A stretch of 64,000 nucleotides of DNA from AV40 sp035568175 (GCA_035568175.1 DATMON010000006.1:1-64000), one strand, 5' to 3'. Counted from the first letter of the stretch, positions 25,284 to 34,021 are shown. The notes: generated by a model not told the origin, from the letters alone. Numbers and translations are program-made.

Positions 25284-26657
25284 ATGAACCTTGCGCACGA
25301 ACTGCGGCAGTTGCTAGGCAGCGACGCAATCGCCGACGATCCGGATACTCTCGCGGCCCACAGCGGCGATAAATGGTTCGCGACCGAAGCGCCGGAAGTC
25401 GTCGGCTTCGCAAGGTCGACAGCCGACGTGTCGAAGCTGCTACGATTCGCTTCTCATGGAAAAATTCCGGTGACTGCTCGAGGGGCTGGATTCGGTTACG
25501 TCGGTGGCTGCGTTCCGTCGAAAAGAGGCATCGCCCTTTCGCTGATGCGGATGAATCGAATTAAAGAGATTAACTTCGCCGACGCGATCGCGATCGTTGA
25601 GCCGGGCGTGATCACGGCCGATCTGAAAGCGGCGGCGCGCGCGCAGAAGTTATTTTACCCGCCGGATCCGGCGAGCATGAAAGATTGCAGCATTGGCGGA
25701 AACATCGCGACCAATGCGGGGGGACCGCGCTGCTTGAAATACGGCGTGACGCGCAACTATGTCACCGGCCTCGAAGTTGTGCTCGCGAATGGGGATATCC
25801 TGCGCACGGGCGGACGCGTCCACAAAAACAAAACCGGCTTTGATTTGATCGGTCTTTTTGTTGGATCGGAAGGAATGCTCGGCGTCGTCACTGAAATCAC
25901 GCTGCGGTTGCTGCCACTTCCGCCGGCGCGGGCAACGCTCTCCGCGGCATTTGCCAGTATTTCGCAAACAGCGGCCGCGGTGCAGGAGATTTTCGAGAAA
26001 GGTTTTCTGCCGTCATCGCTTGAGATCGCCGACAGTTTTACGCTCGAAGCCGCACGCAAAGACCTGGGCAAAGCCCTCGTTCCGCCGGGGAACGCGCATC
26101 TCCTGGTCGATCTCGACGGCCAGGAAGAAAGCGTCCGCAGTGAAGCGGAAGCCATCCGCCAATTACTCGCGAACAAAAAGCCCAATGCGCTTGAAATGGC
26201 CGCCGGGGAAGAAGATTGCGAGAAGCTGTGGGCCTTGCGACGGCAATTCAGTAACTCGCTCCGAGCGACCGGACTGACGAAATTGAACCAGGACGTGGTC
26301 GTGCCCCGCAGCCGCATTGTCGATCTTGTCGAGTTCGCGGAGCGCTTGCACGCGGAGTACGGATTTCCGATCGCCTGTTTCGGCCACGCGGGCGACGGCA
26401 ACATTCACATCAACATCATGGCGGACCGTTACAATCGTGACGCGGGTGTGCGCGAAAAAGTGGAGAGCGCACTCGATGATCTATTTGCGCAAGTGCTGGC
26501 CTGGGGCGGGGTTATCACCGGCGAACACGGAATCGGTTTGGCCAAAAAACGCTGGTGGCCCGAAGCAACCAGCGAACCGGTGCGCGACCTTCATCGCAAA
26601 CTCAAAGACGTGCTCGACCCGGACGGGATTTTGAATCCGGGAAAATTCCTCGAATAA
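25284..26657 (+). CDS. glcD: FAD-linked oxidase, glycolate oxidase subunit GlcD type
   Basis: 457 residues. PCMH-type FAD domain (about 35-215): VTARGAGFGYVGGCVPSKRG and the conserved IGGNIATNAGGPRCLKYGVT, then VGSEGMLGVVTEITLRLLP. The C-terminal FAD-oxidase domain ends with FGHAGDGNIHINIM and GEHGIGLAKKRW, typical of GlcD/D-lactate dehydrogenases. Oxidises a 2-hydroxy acid (glycolate or D-lactate) to the 2-oxo acid. No glcE or glcF adjoin it, so it may act alone with another electron acceptor. Confidence 0.88.
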   Translation: MNLAHELRQLLGSDAIADDPDTLAAHSGDKWFATEAPEVVGFARSTADVSKLLRFASHGKIPVTARGAGFGYVGGCVPSKRGIALSLMRMNRIKEINFADAIAIVEPGVITADLKAAARAQKLFYPPDPASMKDCSIGGNIATNAGGPRCLKYGVTRNYVTGLEVVLANGDILRTGGRVHKNKTGFDLIGLFVGSEGMLGVVTEITLRLLPLPPARATLSAAFASISQTAAAVQEIFEKGFLPSSLEIADSFTLEAARKDLGKALVPPGNAHLLVDLDGQEESVRSEAEAIRQLLANKKPNALEMAAGEEDCEKLWALRRQFSNSLRATGLTKLNQDVVVPRSRIVDLVEFAERLHAEYGFPIACFGHAGDGNIHINIMADRYNRDAGVREKVESALDDLFAQVLAWGGVITGEHGIGLAKKRWWPEATSEPVRDLHRKLKDVLDPDGILNPGKFLE

Positions 26658-26748
26658 TTTTTTAACGCGCAAACACGCGATTTGATTCGAATTTCTTAGG
26701 GAGGGTTAACGTCTAAATTTTTGCCGCGCTTTCGCGCGGCTGGGCCAT

Positions 26749-27621
26749 ATGAAACCGGGAAAGATCACACACACACTCGCAGCCTTACTTTCGTCCGTGA
26801 CATCACTATTCGCGCACGGGGCGGTAACGAAGGCGGAGCCGACAAAGGTGAAGTTGAGCAAAAAGTCTGAGAAGAAATCGGAGGAATCCCGTGTTGGCAT
26901 TGAATCGCTCGCTTTCGCGCCGAGTCATTTGAGATCGGCGCCGCCGTCTCCGGGCGAAAGTTACCCATGGAAGCGCCAGATTGTGACTACGGTTTTCTGG
27001 ATCGGCGAAAAACCGACCGACAATAATCCGGTGCCGAACCGCTCCAGTTCGTGGGACAAAGAATGGTCGAAAAGTTACGGCGGGTTTGATGATCCTGACC
27101 CTGCGCGGCGGCAGGATTATACCCCGGTAAAATTCACGCCGCGGCAGAATCCATTTTACTGTGCGCTACCCTACAATGACAAAGCCGCCAACGGCCACAG
27201 GCCCGAAGCGTCACATGTGATCCCGTGGTTCAAGGACGCGTATCAAGGGCCGGGCGTGTCGGTTTGCAAAGATCGCTGGATCGCGATTCGCAAGGGAAAC
27301 AAAGTAGCTTATGCGCAATGGGAGGATGCCGGGCCGTTTCGGACCGACCATTGGCAATACGTTTTCGGCCATGAACGGCCAAAACCAAACCTGAACAAAG
27401 GCGCCGGTCTCGATGTTTCTCCGGCGGTGCGCGACTATCTCCGCTTAAGCGAAACTGACGTGACCGATTGGCAATTTGTCGATTTCAAGGACGTGCCGCA
27501 TGGACCGTGGTCGAAATTGGGCGAGAACAACACTTTCGTCATCGCCGATCGGAACGCCGGGACACAGTTGGCTCGAGCAAAGAGCAGCGGCGGTCCCGAA
27601 GTTACGTCCGCTCCGGAATAG
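26749..27621 (+). CDS. Exported protein with possible double-psi beta-barrel (RlpA-like) region
   Basis: 290 residues: signal peptide (about 1-29), a Lys/Glu/Ser-rich linker, then a conserved-looking domain from about 75. The segment WIAIRKGNKVAYAQWEDAGP, followed by NKGAGLDVSPAVRDYL, resembles the strand-DxGPF and GxxLDLSxA pattern of double-psi barrels in RlpA/expansin-like proteins. Aromatic residues are abundant (WKRQIVTTVFW, DKEWSKSYGG). A cell-wall role is inference. A GC hairpin (26723-26741) lies just upstream of the start and might affect initiation. Confidence 0.55.
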   Translation: MKPGKITHTLAALLSSVTSLFAHGAVTKAEPTKVKLSKKSEKKSEESRVGIESLAFAPSHLRSAPPSPGESYPWKRQIVTTVFWIGEKPTDNNPVPNRSSSWDKEWSKSYGGFDDPDPARRQDYTPVKFTPRQNPFYCALPYNDKAANGHRPEASHVIPWFKDAYQGPGVSVCKDRWIAIRKGNKVAYAQWEDAGPFRTDHWQYVFGHERPKPNLNKGAGLDVSPAVRDYLRLSETDVTDWQFVDFKDVPHGPWSKLGENNTFVIADRNAGTQLARAKSSGGPEVTSAPE

Positions 27622-27647
27622 TTACTTGCCTCCGCGCAAGATCGACA

Positions 27648-27905
27648 TCAACGATCTGGCGTGGAACTGGAGGCGGTCGGTGGTTGACTTGGTCGGGCCT
27701 CATTCATCCGCATGAAGGCGAAGTAGCCACCGATCAAGCAAACCACGATCAAAACAAAGAGAAAAACGAAGCCGACAGCGCGAATTGATCGGTAACGCTC
27801 GCCCGCTTGTTTCCACGTCGCGCGCTTTTGAATCAGCTCCAGCTCGAGCACGCGCGATAAATTATCGGCGTCGATTTCCGTCGGTCTGGGCTCGGTATCA
27901 GCCAT
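27648..27905 (-). CDS. Small single-pass membrane protein
   Basis: 85 residues from the ATG at 27905 (MADTEPRPTEIDADNLSRVL). A longer frame would read an intergenic repeat and is rejected. Cytosolic charged N-terminus with LELELIQKRATWKQAGERYR, one transmembrane helix (about 47-69, AVGFVFLFVLIVVCLIGGYF), and a short Pro/Ser tail. Family not recognised. Convergent with the double-psi-barrel candidate. Confidence 0.6.
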   Translation of the reverse strand: MADTEPRPTEIDADNLSRVLELELIQKRATWKQAGERYRSIRAVGFVFLFVLIVVCLIGGYFAFMRMNEARPSQPPTASSSTPDR

Positions 27906-27940
27906 GATTTCTGAAAATCCGCAACTCTCATGCCGCCTGA

Positions 27941-28040
27941 CACCGGGCTTCAGCCCGGTCGTCTCCAGCATCCAATATCACAAACCGTTTAAACGATTTG
28001 TGATGCGCGGCTTGCGCTAATCGCCGCGCTAAAGCGCGGG
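27941..28040. repeat. Triple-hairpin intergenic repeat
   Basis: CCGGGCTTCAGCCCGG (27943-27958), a 28-nt near-perfect palindrome around CGTTTAAACG with arms ATCACAAA/TTTGTGAT (27977-28004), and CCGCGCTAAAGCGCGG (28024-28039). The first two types occur separately elsewhere as REP-like units. Confidence 0.65.
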
Positions 28041-28121
28041 GTTAATTGCGATCGGGAACATTGAGATCGACAACTTATAAAGACCTTCGCCACTGGCACT
28101 ATCGCTGCTGTTAAAACAGGG

Positions 28122-28277
28122 GTGCACGCCACCTTCTTCCAGAAAGTCCTCATCTGCGCCTTTGCCGGTTTCCTCGCCGCCTCGCTGGTCGAGTGGGCAA
28201 GAGTTTTCGTCGAAGGCGCCGACGACGCCTTGAATAAGGGCTACAAGCACCGCGCGGTGCTCGATTCGTCGAGGTAA
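28122..28277 (+). CDS. Possible small membrane protein (51 aa)
   Basis: GTG start, 51 codons: VHATFFQKVLICAFAGFLAA, then SLVEWARVFVEGADDALNKG and YKHRAVLDSSR. A hydrophobic helix (about 8-24) precedes an acidic/basic soluble part, and composition looks protein-like. The frame stays open upstream to 28065, but I see no better start or Shine-Dalgarno. The antisense frame over the same region has unnatural composition. This could be a genuine small protein or the decayed end of an older gene. Confidence 0.3.
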   Translation: MHATFFQKVLICAFAGFLAASLVEWARVFVEGADDALNKGYKHRAVLDSSR

Positions 28278-28318
28278 TACAAAAGCCGATTGCTGCTGGC
28301 TCAGCCGCGCATAATTCT

Positions 28319-28344
28319 GCAAAGTTGGCACGCATGTGCCAACT
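28319..28344. repeat. 26-nt inverted repeat
   Basis: AAAGTTGGCAC and GTGCCAACTTT enclose GCAT. It could be an operator or the hairpin of a weak terminator after the small frame at 28122-28277. Confidence 0.5.
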
Positions 28345-28493
28345 TTACGGCGGGAGGCACCGAGCTAAGCCGGTCTAGGGAAGCCGGGCACTGAATTAAT
28401 ACAGTTTACATCCGACGTTACGCGATCACTTTCGCAGCCGCGTTGACACGCACGTCATCAGAGTTTCGATTGAATCTGTATTAATCCAGCAGC

Positions 28494-30122
28494 ATGAAAG
28501 TCGGCTTCGCACAGCTCAACCCCACCGTGGGCGATTTGCGGGGGAACTTCGAAAAGATCCTCCAATCTTACGAACGGCTGGCCGCTGCCGGCGCCGAACT
28601 CATTGTCACACCCGAACTCGCGATCACCGGATATCCGCCACAAGACCTTGTCTTCAAGTCGCGCTTCGTTCCGGAAACGCTCGAGATTGTCGAGGAACTT
28701 CATCGCCGTGTCGGCAAAGCAGCGTTGCTGGTTGGCTTTGTCGATCGGAACGAAGGCCGCGGCCGGCCTTTTCATAACGCGGCGGCATTGCTCGTGCGCG
28801 GAGAGCCGATTCGTAAAGCGCACAAATCGCTGTTGCCCACTTACGATGTTTTCGATGAGGACCGTTACTTTCAACCCGCGGCGAATGTCGAACCTTTCGA
28901 TCTGAACGGGAAAAGAGTCGGTGTGACCATTTGCGAGGATATTTGGACGGAACATTATCTCCCCCGGCCGCTTTATGACTGCGAACCGACCCGGAGTCTC
29001 ATTGAACAGGGTGCGGACGTGATCCTCAACCTGAGCGCGTCACCGTTCACGTTGCATAAACCGGCAATCCGTTATGAAATGGTGGCGACGCTCGCGCGCA
29101 CTTACAAACGACCCATCTTTTACTGCAACGCTGTCGGCGGCAACGACCAACTCATTTTCGACGGAAATTCGATCGCGGTGAATTCGGCCGGGGGTTTGAT
29201 TGCGCAACTGCCGGCTTTTCGCGAGCACGAACAAATCGTGGACACGGATTCAAGCTCCGCGGTGGAATTCCGCGACGAATCGACGCCCGAACAACTTTTT
29301 CCGGCGTTATCTTTGGGCCTGCGCGATTATTTGCGGAAATGTAATTTCAAATCCGCCGTGCTCGGTCTGAGCGGCGGAGTCGATTCCGCGGTCGTAGCAG
29401 TAATCGCAGTTGAAGCGCTTGGCGCGGAAAACGTAGTCGGCGTTTCGATGCCGAGCCAGTATTCGTCGCGCGGCAGTATCGACGATGCGAAGAAGCTGGC
29501 GGAAAATCTCGGGATCAAATTGTTGCACGTGCCGATCGCCGAGACATTCGCCGTCTTCAAAGGCCAGTTTAAGGAAATCTTTTCCGGACTGCCGGAGAAT
29601 GAGACCGAGGAAAACATGCAGCCGCGCTTACGCGCCATGACGCTGATGGCGCTTTCCAACAAATTCGGGCATCTCGTTTTATCGACCGGCAACAAAAGCG
29701 AGCTCTCGGTCGGTTATTGCACGATTTACGGAGACATGGCCGGCGGTCTCGCCGTGATCAGCGATGTGCCGAAAACAATGATTTACGAACTCGCGCGCTG
29801 GATAAATCGGCAAAAAGAAATCATTCCAGGGTCGACAATCGAAAAGCCACCGAGCGCGGAATTGAAGCCGGACCAGAAAGACCAAGACACGCTGCCGCCC
29901 TACGAAAAGCTGGACGAGATTTTGCGACTCTACGTCGAGGACAACTTGAGCGCGCGCGACATCATTGGCCGGGGGATCGACGAAACAACTGTGCGCTGGG
30001 TGCAACGCCGCGTCGATCTCAATGAATACAAGCGCGAGCAAGCCGCGCCCGGATTAAAAGTCACTAGTCGCGCCTTCGGTCTCGGCCGCCGGATGCCGAT
30101 CGCGCAAAAATACGTCGACTGA
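28494..30122 (+). CDS. nadE: Glutamine-dependent NAD+ synthetase
   Basis: 542 residues, two domains. The N-terminal nitrilase-type glutaminase has the catalytic triad E41 (VTPELAITGYPP), K111 (AHKSLLPTYDVFDE) and C147 (VTICEDIW). The C-terminal synthetase has the PP-loop SGGVDS (293-298) and the NAD-synthase stretch LSTGNKSELSVGYCTIYGDM. It converts deamido-NAD+, ATP and glutamine to NAD+, the final biosynthetic step. Monocistronic. Just upstream, TTAATACAG (28394-28402) and CTGTATTAA (28476-28484) form a widely spaced inverted repeat that could bind a regulator. Confidence 0.94.
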   Translation: MKVGFAQLNPTVGDLRGNFEKILQSYERLAAAGAELIVTPELAITGYPPQDLVFKSRFVPETLEIVEELHRRVGKAALLVGFVDRNEGRGRPFHNAAALLVRGEPIRKAHKSLLPTYDVFDEDRYFQPAANVEPFDLNGKRVGVTICEDIWTEHYLPRPLYDCEPTRSLIEQGADVILNLSASPFTLHKPAIRYEMVATLARTYKRPIFYCNAVGGNDQLIFDGNSIAVNSAGGLIAQLPAFREHEQIVDTDSSSAVEFRDESTPEQLFPALSLGLRDYLRKCNFKSAVLGLSGGVDSAVVAVIAVEALGAENVVGVSMPSQYSSRGSIDDAKKLAENLGIKLLHVPIAETFAVFKGQFKEIFSGLPENETEENMQPRLRAMTLMALSNKFGHLVLSTGNKSELSVGYCTIYGDMAGGLAVISDVPKTMIYELARWINRQKEIIPGSTIEKPPSAELKPDQKDQDTLPPYEKLDEILRLYVEDNLSARDIIGRGIDETTVRWVQRRVDLNEYKREQAAPGLKVTSRAFGLGRRMPIAQKYVD

Positions 30123-30251
30123 TTCGCTTCGTGTGGAACCAGCTGTCGAACTTCTGGCTGCCAGATTAGCTCCCAAATTGAGACCTATAATTGGATTAGA
30201 CCTCAAGATTCCATATAAGCCCTGTTAGGCGTAAAGCCCCGGTCCATCGTC

Positions 30252-31301
30252 CTAAGTGCGAAGCAACTCACGCTGCCAGGGAACAAGAAGCCCATCGGCG
30301 CGGGACTGATCGGCGGCGATGGCTTCCAAGGTCGCGCGCGGCGCGATGAAGGAAGAATCAATCTGCAAATCTTTTGCGGCCTGATCGCGATTGCGGCGTA
30401 GCTGTTCCATTCGTTTTATCACTTCGGCGGTTGGGCGCGTTCCGGAACGGCGCGGTCTGACCGGCCAATCTTTTTCCGACAATTTCAACGCGCGTTCGGC
30501 TGCTTCGCGAAAAGCGCGGCGCCGGCGGTCGGAGAAATGTTTGAAATCGGGAGATTCTCCGGCTGCGAACCGTTCGGCCGAGTGCAGCAACTCGCGGTTC
30601 TGAAGAATGTGAAACGGCGGACGATCAGCGGCCTCGGCTTCTTTCTCTCGCCAATTCCATAATTCGCGCAAAACCGCGGACGCTCGACCGCGCAACGCGC
30701 CCGCTCCGGAAATTCGCCACGCTTCATCGAGATCGCGCTCGCGGTCGATCGCGGCTTGCTCGAGCGCGCGCTGACAGGATTGTCGGAACCACTCCATTCG
30801 ATTTCGCGAATTCAATTCCTTTTCCAATTGCTCGGCCATCGGCAACAGATAGCGCGTGTCGTTGACCGCGTACTCGGCCATGCGGGCGGGAAGCGGTCGC
30901 TGCGCCCAATTCGCTTTTTGCGAGCCTTTCGCCAACTCGATTCCAAAGTTACGCTCCACCAGCGCGGCCAGACTGAATTCGCGGATCCCGATCAACCGCG
31001 CGGCAAGGACCGTATCGAAAATTCGTTGCGGGACGAAACTCATATTTCGCCGGAGTAATCGCAGATCGTAGTCGGCGCCGTGGAGAACGATTTCCTTGTT
31101 CGCGAGCGCGTCACGCAATGGCGAAAGATCGACATCCGCCAGTGGATCGACAATCGCGTCGTGCCCCGGAACGCTGATCTGGAGCAGGCAAAGTTTTTCG
31201 CGGTAGCAGTGAAGACTGTCTGCTTCGGTATCGATGGCGATACGATCGTGCGGTCCAAGTTTTGCGACCAGTTCGGTCAACTGTTGGCCCGTCGCGATCA
31301 T
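30252..31301 (-). CDS. rnd: Ribonuclease D
   Basis: 349 residues from the ATG at 31301 (MIATGQQLTELVAKLGPHDR); the in-frame extension to 31364 is translated from a repeat and discarded. DEDD exonuclease motifs: AIDTEADSLH (Exo I), LHGADYDLRLLRR (Exo II) and YAVNDTRYLLPM (Exo III). A C-terminal HRDC-like helical region covers about 190-290. RNase D trims tRNA 3' ends. It follows rho-coaE on the same strand, with an inverted-repeat element between. Confidence 0.9.
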   Translation of the reverse strand: MIATGQQLTELVAKLGPHDRIAIDTEADSLHCYREKLCLLQISVPGHDAIVDPLADVDLSPLRDALANKEIVLHGADYDLRLLRRNMSFVPQRIFDTVLAARLIGIREFSLAALVERNFGIELAKGSQKANWAQRPLPARMAEYAVNDTRYLLPMAEQLEKELNSRNRMEWFRQSCQRALEQAAIDRERDLDEAWRISGAGALRGRASAVLRELWNWREKEAEAADRPPFHILQNRELLHSAERFAAGESPDFKHFSDRRRRAFREAAERALKLSEKDWPVRPRRSGTRPTAEVIKRMEQLRRNRDQAAKDLQIDSSFIAPRATLEAIAADQSRADGLLVPWQRELLRT

Positions 31302-31306
31302 GCGAG

Positions 31307-31432
31307 CCGAAATGACGAATGACGAATGTCTAATGACGAAGGAATGACGAAACCCGAAGACCACAAAGCAAAGTGCGCTCCCTGTTTTGCCGTTTGAGCA
31401 TTGGAGCTTGTTTCGTCATTCGTCATTCGAGC
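31307..31432. repeat. ~125-nt element with GAATGACGAAT inverted ends
   Basis: ATGACGAATGACGAATGTC (from about 31311) is mirrored by TTTCGTCATTCGTCATTCGA (31411-31430). It lies between rnd and rho. Same size and organisation as 10457-10581, but a different sequence family. Confidence 0.55.
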
Positions 31433-31446
31433 TTCGACATTTTTGC

Positions 31447-32877
31447 TCATTTCAGTCCACTCAATAACAGTTCGGCGTTGGTTTTCGTCGCGTTCAGATT
31501 GTCGATCAACTTTTCCATCGCCTCGATCGGCGGCAACGCGGCCATCGTTTTGCGCAACAGCTGCACGCGCTCCCATTCTTCCGGGTGATAAAGCAAGTCC
31601 TCGCGCCGCGTAGCCGAAAGCAACGGATGAATCGCCGGATAAAGTCGTTTCTCCTGCAGCGCACGGTCGAGATGTATCTCCATGTTGCCGGTGCCTTTGA
31701 ATTCTTCGAAAATCAGTTGGTCCATGCGGCTGCCGGTCTCCGTGAGCGCAGTCGCGAGAATAGTGAGGCTGCCGCCTTCTTCGACGTTTCGGGCCGAACC
31801 AAAAAATTTCTTCGGCTTAGTCAACGCCTTGGCTTCGACGCCGCCCGACATGGTCCGGCCCTTGCCCGGCTGCAAACTGTTGTAGCCGCGCGAGAGGCGG
31901 GTCAGGCTGTCGAGCAAGACCACGACGTGTTTTTTCATTTCGACCAAACGCTTGGCGCGCTCGAGCACCAATTCCGCGACTTGGACGTGTCGCTGCACGT
32001 TTTCGTCAAAGTTGGAATGGTAAATCTGGCAATCGATTTCGCGCTCGAGGTCGGTCACCTCCTCCGGCCGCTCGTCCACCAGGAGAAGAATGAGAACAAT
32101 CTCGGGATGATTTACCCGGATCGCCTTGGCGATTTCCTTGAGCAAAATCGTTTTGCCCACCCGCGGCGGCGCCACGATCAAGCCGCGTTGGCCATGGCCA
32201 AGCGGTGCCAGCAGATCGACCCCGCGGGCGCAGATCGAATTTGTCTTCGGATTTTCAAGCATGATCCGCCCCTGCGGAAACTGCGGCGTTAATTTTTCGA
32301 AATCGGTCGGCTCAGTCCATTTTTCAGCCGGTTCGTCCTCGATCGTGATGACGTCGTCGATTACGAGGCCTTTCTCGCGATCCCGAGGCAGGCGCAGTTT
32401 GCCAGAGAGCTTTTGTCCCGGTCGCAGATGATAGAGCTCCATCGCTGCCCGTGGAACGTAAACGTCCTCTGGCACCGGAAGAAAGTTCAGTTCGGGATAG
32501 CGCAATAACCCGAACGAATCGCCAACGTGATCGACAAAACCTTCCGCCGTGACGTTCGCGCCCTGGCCAAGCGCGGCCCGCGCGATGTCGAGAATGTGAT
32601 GATGGCGCGAGCGGGCCGGATGGAGATGCAAATTGAAATCGCGCGCGACCGGAAAGAGATCGTCGAGTTTTTCCAGCTCGTTGATGCTCAACTCGGTCCG
32701 AGCCGCCAACGTGACGTTGGATCCAGTTGGAGCCGCGCTGGCGGTTTCTTCTGTGGCGGCAGCCGTCCCGGCTGCGAGATTCTCATCCAGAGGCGAGAGG
32801 GTCCGAGCCGGAGTGCGAGCCGCACCGGCATTTACCTCCACAGCCTCCACCGTTTCGTCTCTTAACTTTTCGTCCAT
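31447..32877 (-). CDS. rho: Transcription termination factor Rho
   Basis: 476 residues from the ATG at 32877 (MDEKLRDETVEAVEV). A low-complexity Ala/Thr-rich extension (10-60) precedes the Rho N-terminal helical region and the OB-fold RNA-binding domain (about 110-180; GLLRYPELNFLPVPEDVYVP). ATPase core: Walker A APPRVGKT (236-243), Walker B VVVLLDS (318-324), and the Q/R-loop region LTRLSRGYN. As a hexameric RNA translocase it ends transcription. The start overlaps the coaE stop by 16 nt, so the two are probably translationally coupled. Confidence 0.95.
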   Translation of the reverse strand: MDEKLRDETVEAVEVNAGAARTPARTLSPLDENLAAGTAAATEETASAAPTGSNVTLAARTELSINELEKLDDLFPVARDFNLHLHPARSRHHHILDIARAALGQGANVTAEGFVDHVGDSFGLLRYPELNFLPVPEDVYVPRAAMELYHLRPGQKLSGKLRLPRDREKGLVIDDVITIEDEPAEKWTEPTDFEKLTPQFPQGRIMLENPKTNSICARGVDLLAPLGHGQRGLIVAPPRVGKTILLKEIAKAIRVNHPEIVLILLLVDERPEEVTDLEREIDCQIYHSNFDENVQRHVQVAELVLERAKRLVEMKKHVVVLLDSLTRLSRGYNSLQPGKGRTMSGGVEAKALTKPKKFFGSARNVEEGGSLTILATALTETGSRMDQLIFEEFKGTGNMEIHLDRALQEKRLYPAIHPLLSATRREDLLYHPEEWERVQLLRKTMAALPPIEAMEKLIDNLNATKTNAELLLSGLK

Positions 32878-33485
32878 TTTTCCTGACGCCACAGGTCCAC
32901 TAGACTGGCAGCCTGGGCTGCGAGCACAGTTCGATCGCCGTTGTTCCAGGCAACGTGATCGGCCCGTTTGATTTTTTCTTCGAGAGGCATTTGCGATTTG
33001 ATCATGGCTTCGGCCGTGGCGCGCTCGAGTTCCATTCGCCGGATGAGATTGGCGAGCTGGATATCGGGCGAACAGGCCACGACCACAACGCGGTCGCATA
33101 AGGTTTCACCACCGGTTTCATAAAGAAGTGGAATGTCTGCGAAGAAAAATTCGGGAGATGTGCGGTGCTTATCCGCTTCAACGCTCCATTGCCGGCGAAT
33201 CCGGGGATGGAGAATTTGTTCGAGCGCGCTTTTCTTAGCCGCGTCCTGGAAGATTATCGTGCGAAGTGCCTCCCGATTCAAGTCGCCATTGCGGGCGAAG
33301 ATACCGAACCCGAATTTGGCGAGCAGCTCCTGTTTGACCTCCTCAAGATCGACAAGTTGGCGTGCAACCTCATCGGCATCGAAAAACTTGGCGTCGGGAA
33401 GAATTTCCTTAAGACACGCGCAGAACGTGCTCTTGCCTGTAGAAATTCCTCCTGTGATCCCGATTGCTGGCATGTCAACCATCAT
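32862..33485 (-). CDS. coaE: Dephospho-CoA kinase
   Basis: 207 residues from the ATG at 33485, chosen because AAGGAGA lies 8 nt upstream; in-frame upstream codons read intergenic sequence. The P-loop ITGGISTGKST (about 9-20) and the CoaE lid and substrate regions (DADEVARQLVD, HPRIRRQW, FADIPLLYETGGE) are present. It phosphorylates dephospho-CoA in the last step of CoA synthesis. Its promoter region faces the divergent winged-helix gene, with a 23-nt palindrome between the starts. Confidence 0.93.
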   Translation of the reverse strand: MMVDMPAIGITGGISTGKSTFCACLKEILPDAKFFDADEVARQLVDLEEVKQELLAKFGFGIFARNGDLNREALRTIIFQDAAKKSALEQILHPRIRRQWSVEADKHRTSPEFFFADIPLLYETGGETLCDRVVVVACSPDIQLANLIRRMELERATAEAMIKSQMPLEEKIKRADHVAWNNGDRTVLAAQAASLVDLWRQEKWTKS

Positions 33486-33552
33486 AACTCGGCTCTCCTT
33501 GAACAGAAGAAAACAAAGCTGTTTCCCAAAATGCACCAGGCACTTTTTCAAA

Positions 33553-33575
33553 CTTGACCGTTTAAAACGGTCAAG
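33553..33575. promoter_or_regulatory. 23-nt palindrome, copy 1 (probable operator)
   Basis: Arms CTTGACCG and CGGTCAAG around TTTAAAA. It lies between divergent coaE and the winged-helix gene, ending 2 nt before that gene's TTG start. It is the exact reverse complement of 33999-34021. An operator for the adjacent regulator is the simplest reading (inference). Confidence 0.6.
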
Positions 33576-33577
33576 TT

Positions 33578-34003
33578 TTGTTACCGGTCCACCAGATAAA
33601 GAAACAACGAACCGTTTTGGAAGTGCTGTTCCCCCAGGTCCGGGCGAAGCTATTGCGATTGCTGTTCACGCCATCGCATAAGCAACGATATGTGCGCGAA
33701 TTGACGAGAATGAGCGGCCTGAGGCTTTCCACTGTCCAAGATGAGCTTCGCAAGCTGAGCGCGCTTGAAATTGTTACGAGCAGCTCAAATCGCTATCGCC
33801 GATTCTACCGCGTGAATCGCACTCACCCGCTCTTCTCCGACCTGCTCCACATCGTAGAGATCAGCGAGCAAGCTCCTCAGGTAAATCATTCGATACTCCA
33901 CCCACCACGCAACGCGCGACCACGCCGACGAAGAAAAGGTCGGGCGCTCCAGGCAGATCGCCCGATGAAATGGAATCTATTCTCGAAGCGCGGGAAAACT
34001 TGA
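33578..34003 (+). CDS. ArsR/MarR-like winged-helix transcriptional regulator
   Basis: 141 residues from TTG 33578. A winged-helix domain is clear at 13-90: VLEVLFPQVRAKLLRLLFTP, YVRELTRMSGLRLSTVQDEL, RKLSALEIVTSSSNRYRRFY, the pattern of nucleotidyltransferase-associated or ArsR-type DNA-binding proteins. The tail (about 105-141) is Arg-rich and looks less natural than the +1 frame, which reads SPDEMESILEARENLTVLNG there, so a late frameshift is possible. Both ends of the gene touch identical palindromes (33553-33575 and 33999-34021), the second overlapping the stop. Autoregulation and control of coaE-rho are inferred. Orphan of any partner enzyme. Confidence 0.6.
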   Translation: MLPVHQIKKQRTVLEVLFPQVRAKLLRLLFTPSHKQRYVRELTRMSGLRLSTVQDELRKLSALEIVTSSSNRYRRFYRVNRTHPLFSDLLHIVEISEQAPQVNHSILHPPRNARPRRRRKGRALQADRPMKWNLFSKRGKT

Positions 34004-34021
34004 CCGTTTTAAACGGTCAAG
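33999..34021. promoter_or_regulatory. 23-nt palindrome, copy 2 (mirror of copy 1)
   Basis: CTTGACCG and CGGTCAAG around TTTTAAA; exact reverse complement of copy 1. The regulator's TGA stop lies inside it. No promoter is obvious next to it, so looping between the two sites, or a mobile-unit boundary, are possibilities. Confidence 0.55.

Noticed and set aside
28029..28331. 100-codon minus-strand frame in the nadE upstream gap
   Set aside because: Starts in a repeat, has no recognisable domain or ribosome-binding site, and its composition looks random; the + strand alternative is better.
33553..34021. Complete insertion sequence
   Set aside because: The palindromes bracket a DNA-binding protein without transposase motifs, and no target duplication outside them is visible.
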